A stretch of 5,906 nt of DNA from Ignavibacteriales bacterium (GTDB taxonomy: Bacteria; Bacteroidota; Ignavibacteria; T3Sed10-11): NCBI GenBank assembly GCA_003560935.1, contig PWJF01000563.1:1-5906 (forward strand), read 5' to 3'. Each line of letters starts with the position of its first letter. Position 1 is the first letter of the stretch. The position numbers and the translations under genes are program-made. Shown one piece after another: positions 4,845 to 5,906 of this stretch. The notes under the pieces were generated by a model. The model saw nothing but the letters and a program-made list of their open reading frames with translations. It was not told the origin of the DNA and did not search any database.

Positions 4845-5582
4845 ATGAGATACTTAATCAGCATAATGTTTACTTTATTGGCAGGATCGACACTTGCAGG
4901 TCAGACTGCACAGGATATAATTGAACAGGCGGAAGACCTCCTCAAGGGAGAAACAAGCCGGGGGACATTTATAATGACCGTTGTGACGCCGAATTTTACC
5001 CGTGTGATGGAGATGGATACATACTGGAAGGGGAACGAAAAAGCTCTGATCCATATTAAATCCCCGCGGCGCGAAGCCGGCAACAGGACGTTAAAGATCG
5101 GCAACGAGATGTGGATGTATCTCCGCAACACCGAGACCACCATCAAGATACCGCCGTCGATGATGCTCCAATCATGGAACGGATCCGATTTTACAAATGA
5201 CGACATCGTGCGGGAATCAAATCTTGTAGAAGATTACAAAATGGAGATAATAGGTGAAGAGGAGGTTGAAGGTATCCTGTGCTGGGTGATTGAGTTAATA
5301 CCGAGACCGGACGCACCCATTGTCTGGGGTAAATTGCATTACTGGGTTCGTCAGAGAGATTATATCGCAGCCCGAATCGAATATTATGATGAACGGGGTG
5401 ACCTCATCCGGTATATGGAATTTTCCGATATAAATGAATACGGTGGCAGAACCATCCCCGGGACCTGGACGATGTATAACAACGCTAAGCCCGGTCATCG
5501 AACGAAGTTTGAGATACTCGATGTTCAATTCGACGTGCGCCTCAGCGACCGAGTGTTCTCATTACAGGAATTGCAACGGTGA
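4845..5582 (+). CDS. Outer membrane lipoprotein-sorting protein, LolA-like
   Basis: This 245-residue periplasmic protein has a signal peptide (about 1-19, cleavage near LAG-QTA; there is no lipobox Cys). The mature part has the half-barrel LolA/LolB-like pattern of the family annotated 'outer membrane lipoprotein-sorting protein'. It contains RGTFIMTVVTP, a strand YWKGNEKALIHIKSP, AGNRTLKIGNEMWMYL (78-93), TTIKIPPSMMLQSW (98-111) and the hallmark NGSDFTNDDIV (112-122). Later strands include CWVIELIPRP (146-155), KLHYWVRQRDYIAARIEYYDERG (163-185) and RTIPGTWTMYN (202-211). Such proteins probably carry a lipid or lipoprotein across the periplasm; the cargo here is unknown. GGAG (4834-4837) lies seven bases before the ATG. 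The FtsX/LolE-like permease begins 118 bases downstream on the same strand, a common pairing. Expression is probably controlled by the divergent TetR. Confidence 0.88.
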   Translation: MRYLISIMFTLLAGSTLAGQTAQDIIEQAEDLLKGETSRGTFIMTVVTPNFTRVMEMDTYWKGNEKALIHIKSPRREAGNRTLKIGNEMWMYLRNTETTIKIPPSMMLQSWNGSDFTNDDIVRESNLVEDYKMEIIGEEEVEGILCWVIELIPRPDAPIVWGKLHYWVRQRDYIAARIEYYDERGDLIRYMEFSDINEYGGRTIPGTWTMYNNAKPGHRTKFEILDVQFDVRLSDRVFSLQELQR

Positions 5583-5677
5583 CCGGTTTCCAGTTTCGTG
5601 CTTTCAGTCGAGCATATATCATGTAATGTACTTATACATTTAGGAATTACAGAAAACTTGAAACCGGGACCGGAAAC
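5582..5677 (+). repeat. Interrupted inverted repeat between the LolA-like and permease genes
   Basis: CCGGTTTC (5583-5590), just after the stop, is the reverse complement of GAAACCGG (5660-5667). A second overlapping match pairs GTTTCC (5586-5591) with GGAAAC (5672-5677). The right side is a small 'GAAAC-CCGG-GAAAC' tandem (5654-5677). In RNA this could fold into a long-looped stem across the 118-base spacer, perhaps affecting stability or downstream translation. No terminator-like U-tract follows, so readthrough into the permease remains likely. Confidence 0.35.
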
Positions 5678-5700
5678 TCTATGATTCATAGGTATCTATT

Positions 5701-5906
5701 GTGAAATTAATTATCAGACTTGCGTGGCGGAATATCTGGCGAAATAAACGCCGGTCGATACTCACGATAATGGCTATTTTCTTTGCTGCCTTCCTCACCA
5801 TTATCGTAGTCGGAATGCAGGACGGCACATGGGAATACAGTGTTCATACATCGGTAAGCATGATGTCGGGATTTCTGCAAATCCAGCGCGAGGGGTACCA
5901 GCATAA
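5701..5906 (+). CDS. FtsX/LolE-like ABC transporter permease, 5' part only
   Basis: The frame is open from a GTG at 5701 to the right edge, giving 68 codons plus two bases. The start KLIIRLAWRNIWRNKRRSILTIMAI is typical of MacB/FtsX/LolC-E permeases: a basic amphipathic lead with the WRNIWRNKRR motif, then the first membrane helix (about residues 20-38), then the start of the periplasmic domain (MQDGTWEYSVHTSVSMMSGFLQIQ). The family moves lipoproteins or other substrates out of the inner membrane, powered by a separate ATPase that is not in the window. GTG is chosen because the in-frame stop at 5689-5691 lies just upstream; only an ATT codon at 5698 would compete. The ATG at 5681 is in another frame. 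AGG (5690-5692) is a weak ribosome site. With the LolA-like gene upstream it suggests a Lol-like export operon. Confidence 0.88.
   Translation, partial: MKLIIRLAWRNIWRNKRRSILTIMAIFFAAFLTIIVVGMQDGTWEYSVHTSVSMMSGFLQIQREGYQH

Noticed and set aside
4901..5206. 101-codon minus-strand frame inside the LolA-like gene
   Set aside because: It lies wholly antisense to a well-supported coding region and its translation has no family signature or ribosome site.
5707..5904. 65-codon minus-strand frame at the right edge
   Set aside because: It is antisense to the FtsX/LolE-like permease, whose N-terminal motif is clear on the plus strand.

Overview
The window suggests a member of the FCB superphylum outside the classic Bacteroidetes (Ignavibacteria, Calditrichota, KSB1 or Marinimicrobia-like). 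The main clue is a secreted protein ending in a type A Por/T9SS sorting domain with the QNYPNPFNPST signature, next to a second secreted protein of a style common in those phyla. Shine-Dalgarno sites are strong (GAGGAGG, AAGGAGG), and the clearest promoters are sigma70-like (TTGACA-17-TATATT). The exact phylum cannot be fixed from this sequence.

Layout, left to right. (1) The 5' part of a minus-strand gene for an exported DUF2914 protein (1-395) runs off the left edge. (2) A plus-strand non-heme ferritin (666-1163) carries all expected iron ligands. (3) A minus-strand two-helix stub resembling the start of MauE/DoxX (1175-1363) lies divergent from an exported thioredoxin-fold protein with a CPSC motif (1478-1843). 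(4) A terminator that works on both strands (1847-1886) separates it from a minus-strand gene relic (1900-2076). (5) Two plus-strand genes for secreted proteins (2223-3056 and 3114-3650) probably form one transcript, closed by a strong terminator (3672-3703). (6) A gene-poor stretch (3704-4078) begins with a decayed second copy of a TetR-gene 3' end. (7) An intact TetR regulator (4079-4666, minus) is divergent from a LolA-like periplasmic protein (4845-5582, plus), followed by the start of an FtsX/LolE-like ABC permease (5701 to the right edge).

The best-supported regulatory story is the 178 bp between tetR and the LolA-like gene. It holds two outward-facing sigma70 promoters, each TTGACA-17-TATATT, each followed after one base by an 18-bp imperfect palindrome; the two palindromes match at 16 of 18 positions. 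The natural reading is that TetR represses both its own gene and an envelope/lipoprotein-handling ABC operon.

A recurring feature is gene decay: the MauE/DoxX stub, the 1900-2076 relic and the TetR relic all sit in gaps between intact genes. I found no CRISPR array, tRNA, rRNA or transposase. I do not see convincing evidence of an entirely new system. The strongest leads are the mirrored TetR promoter/operator pair and the TetR relic.
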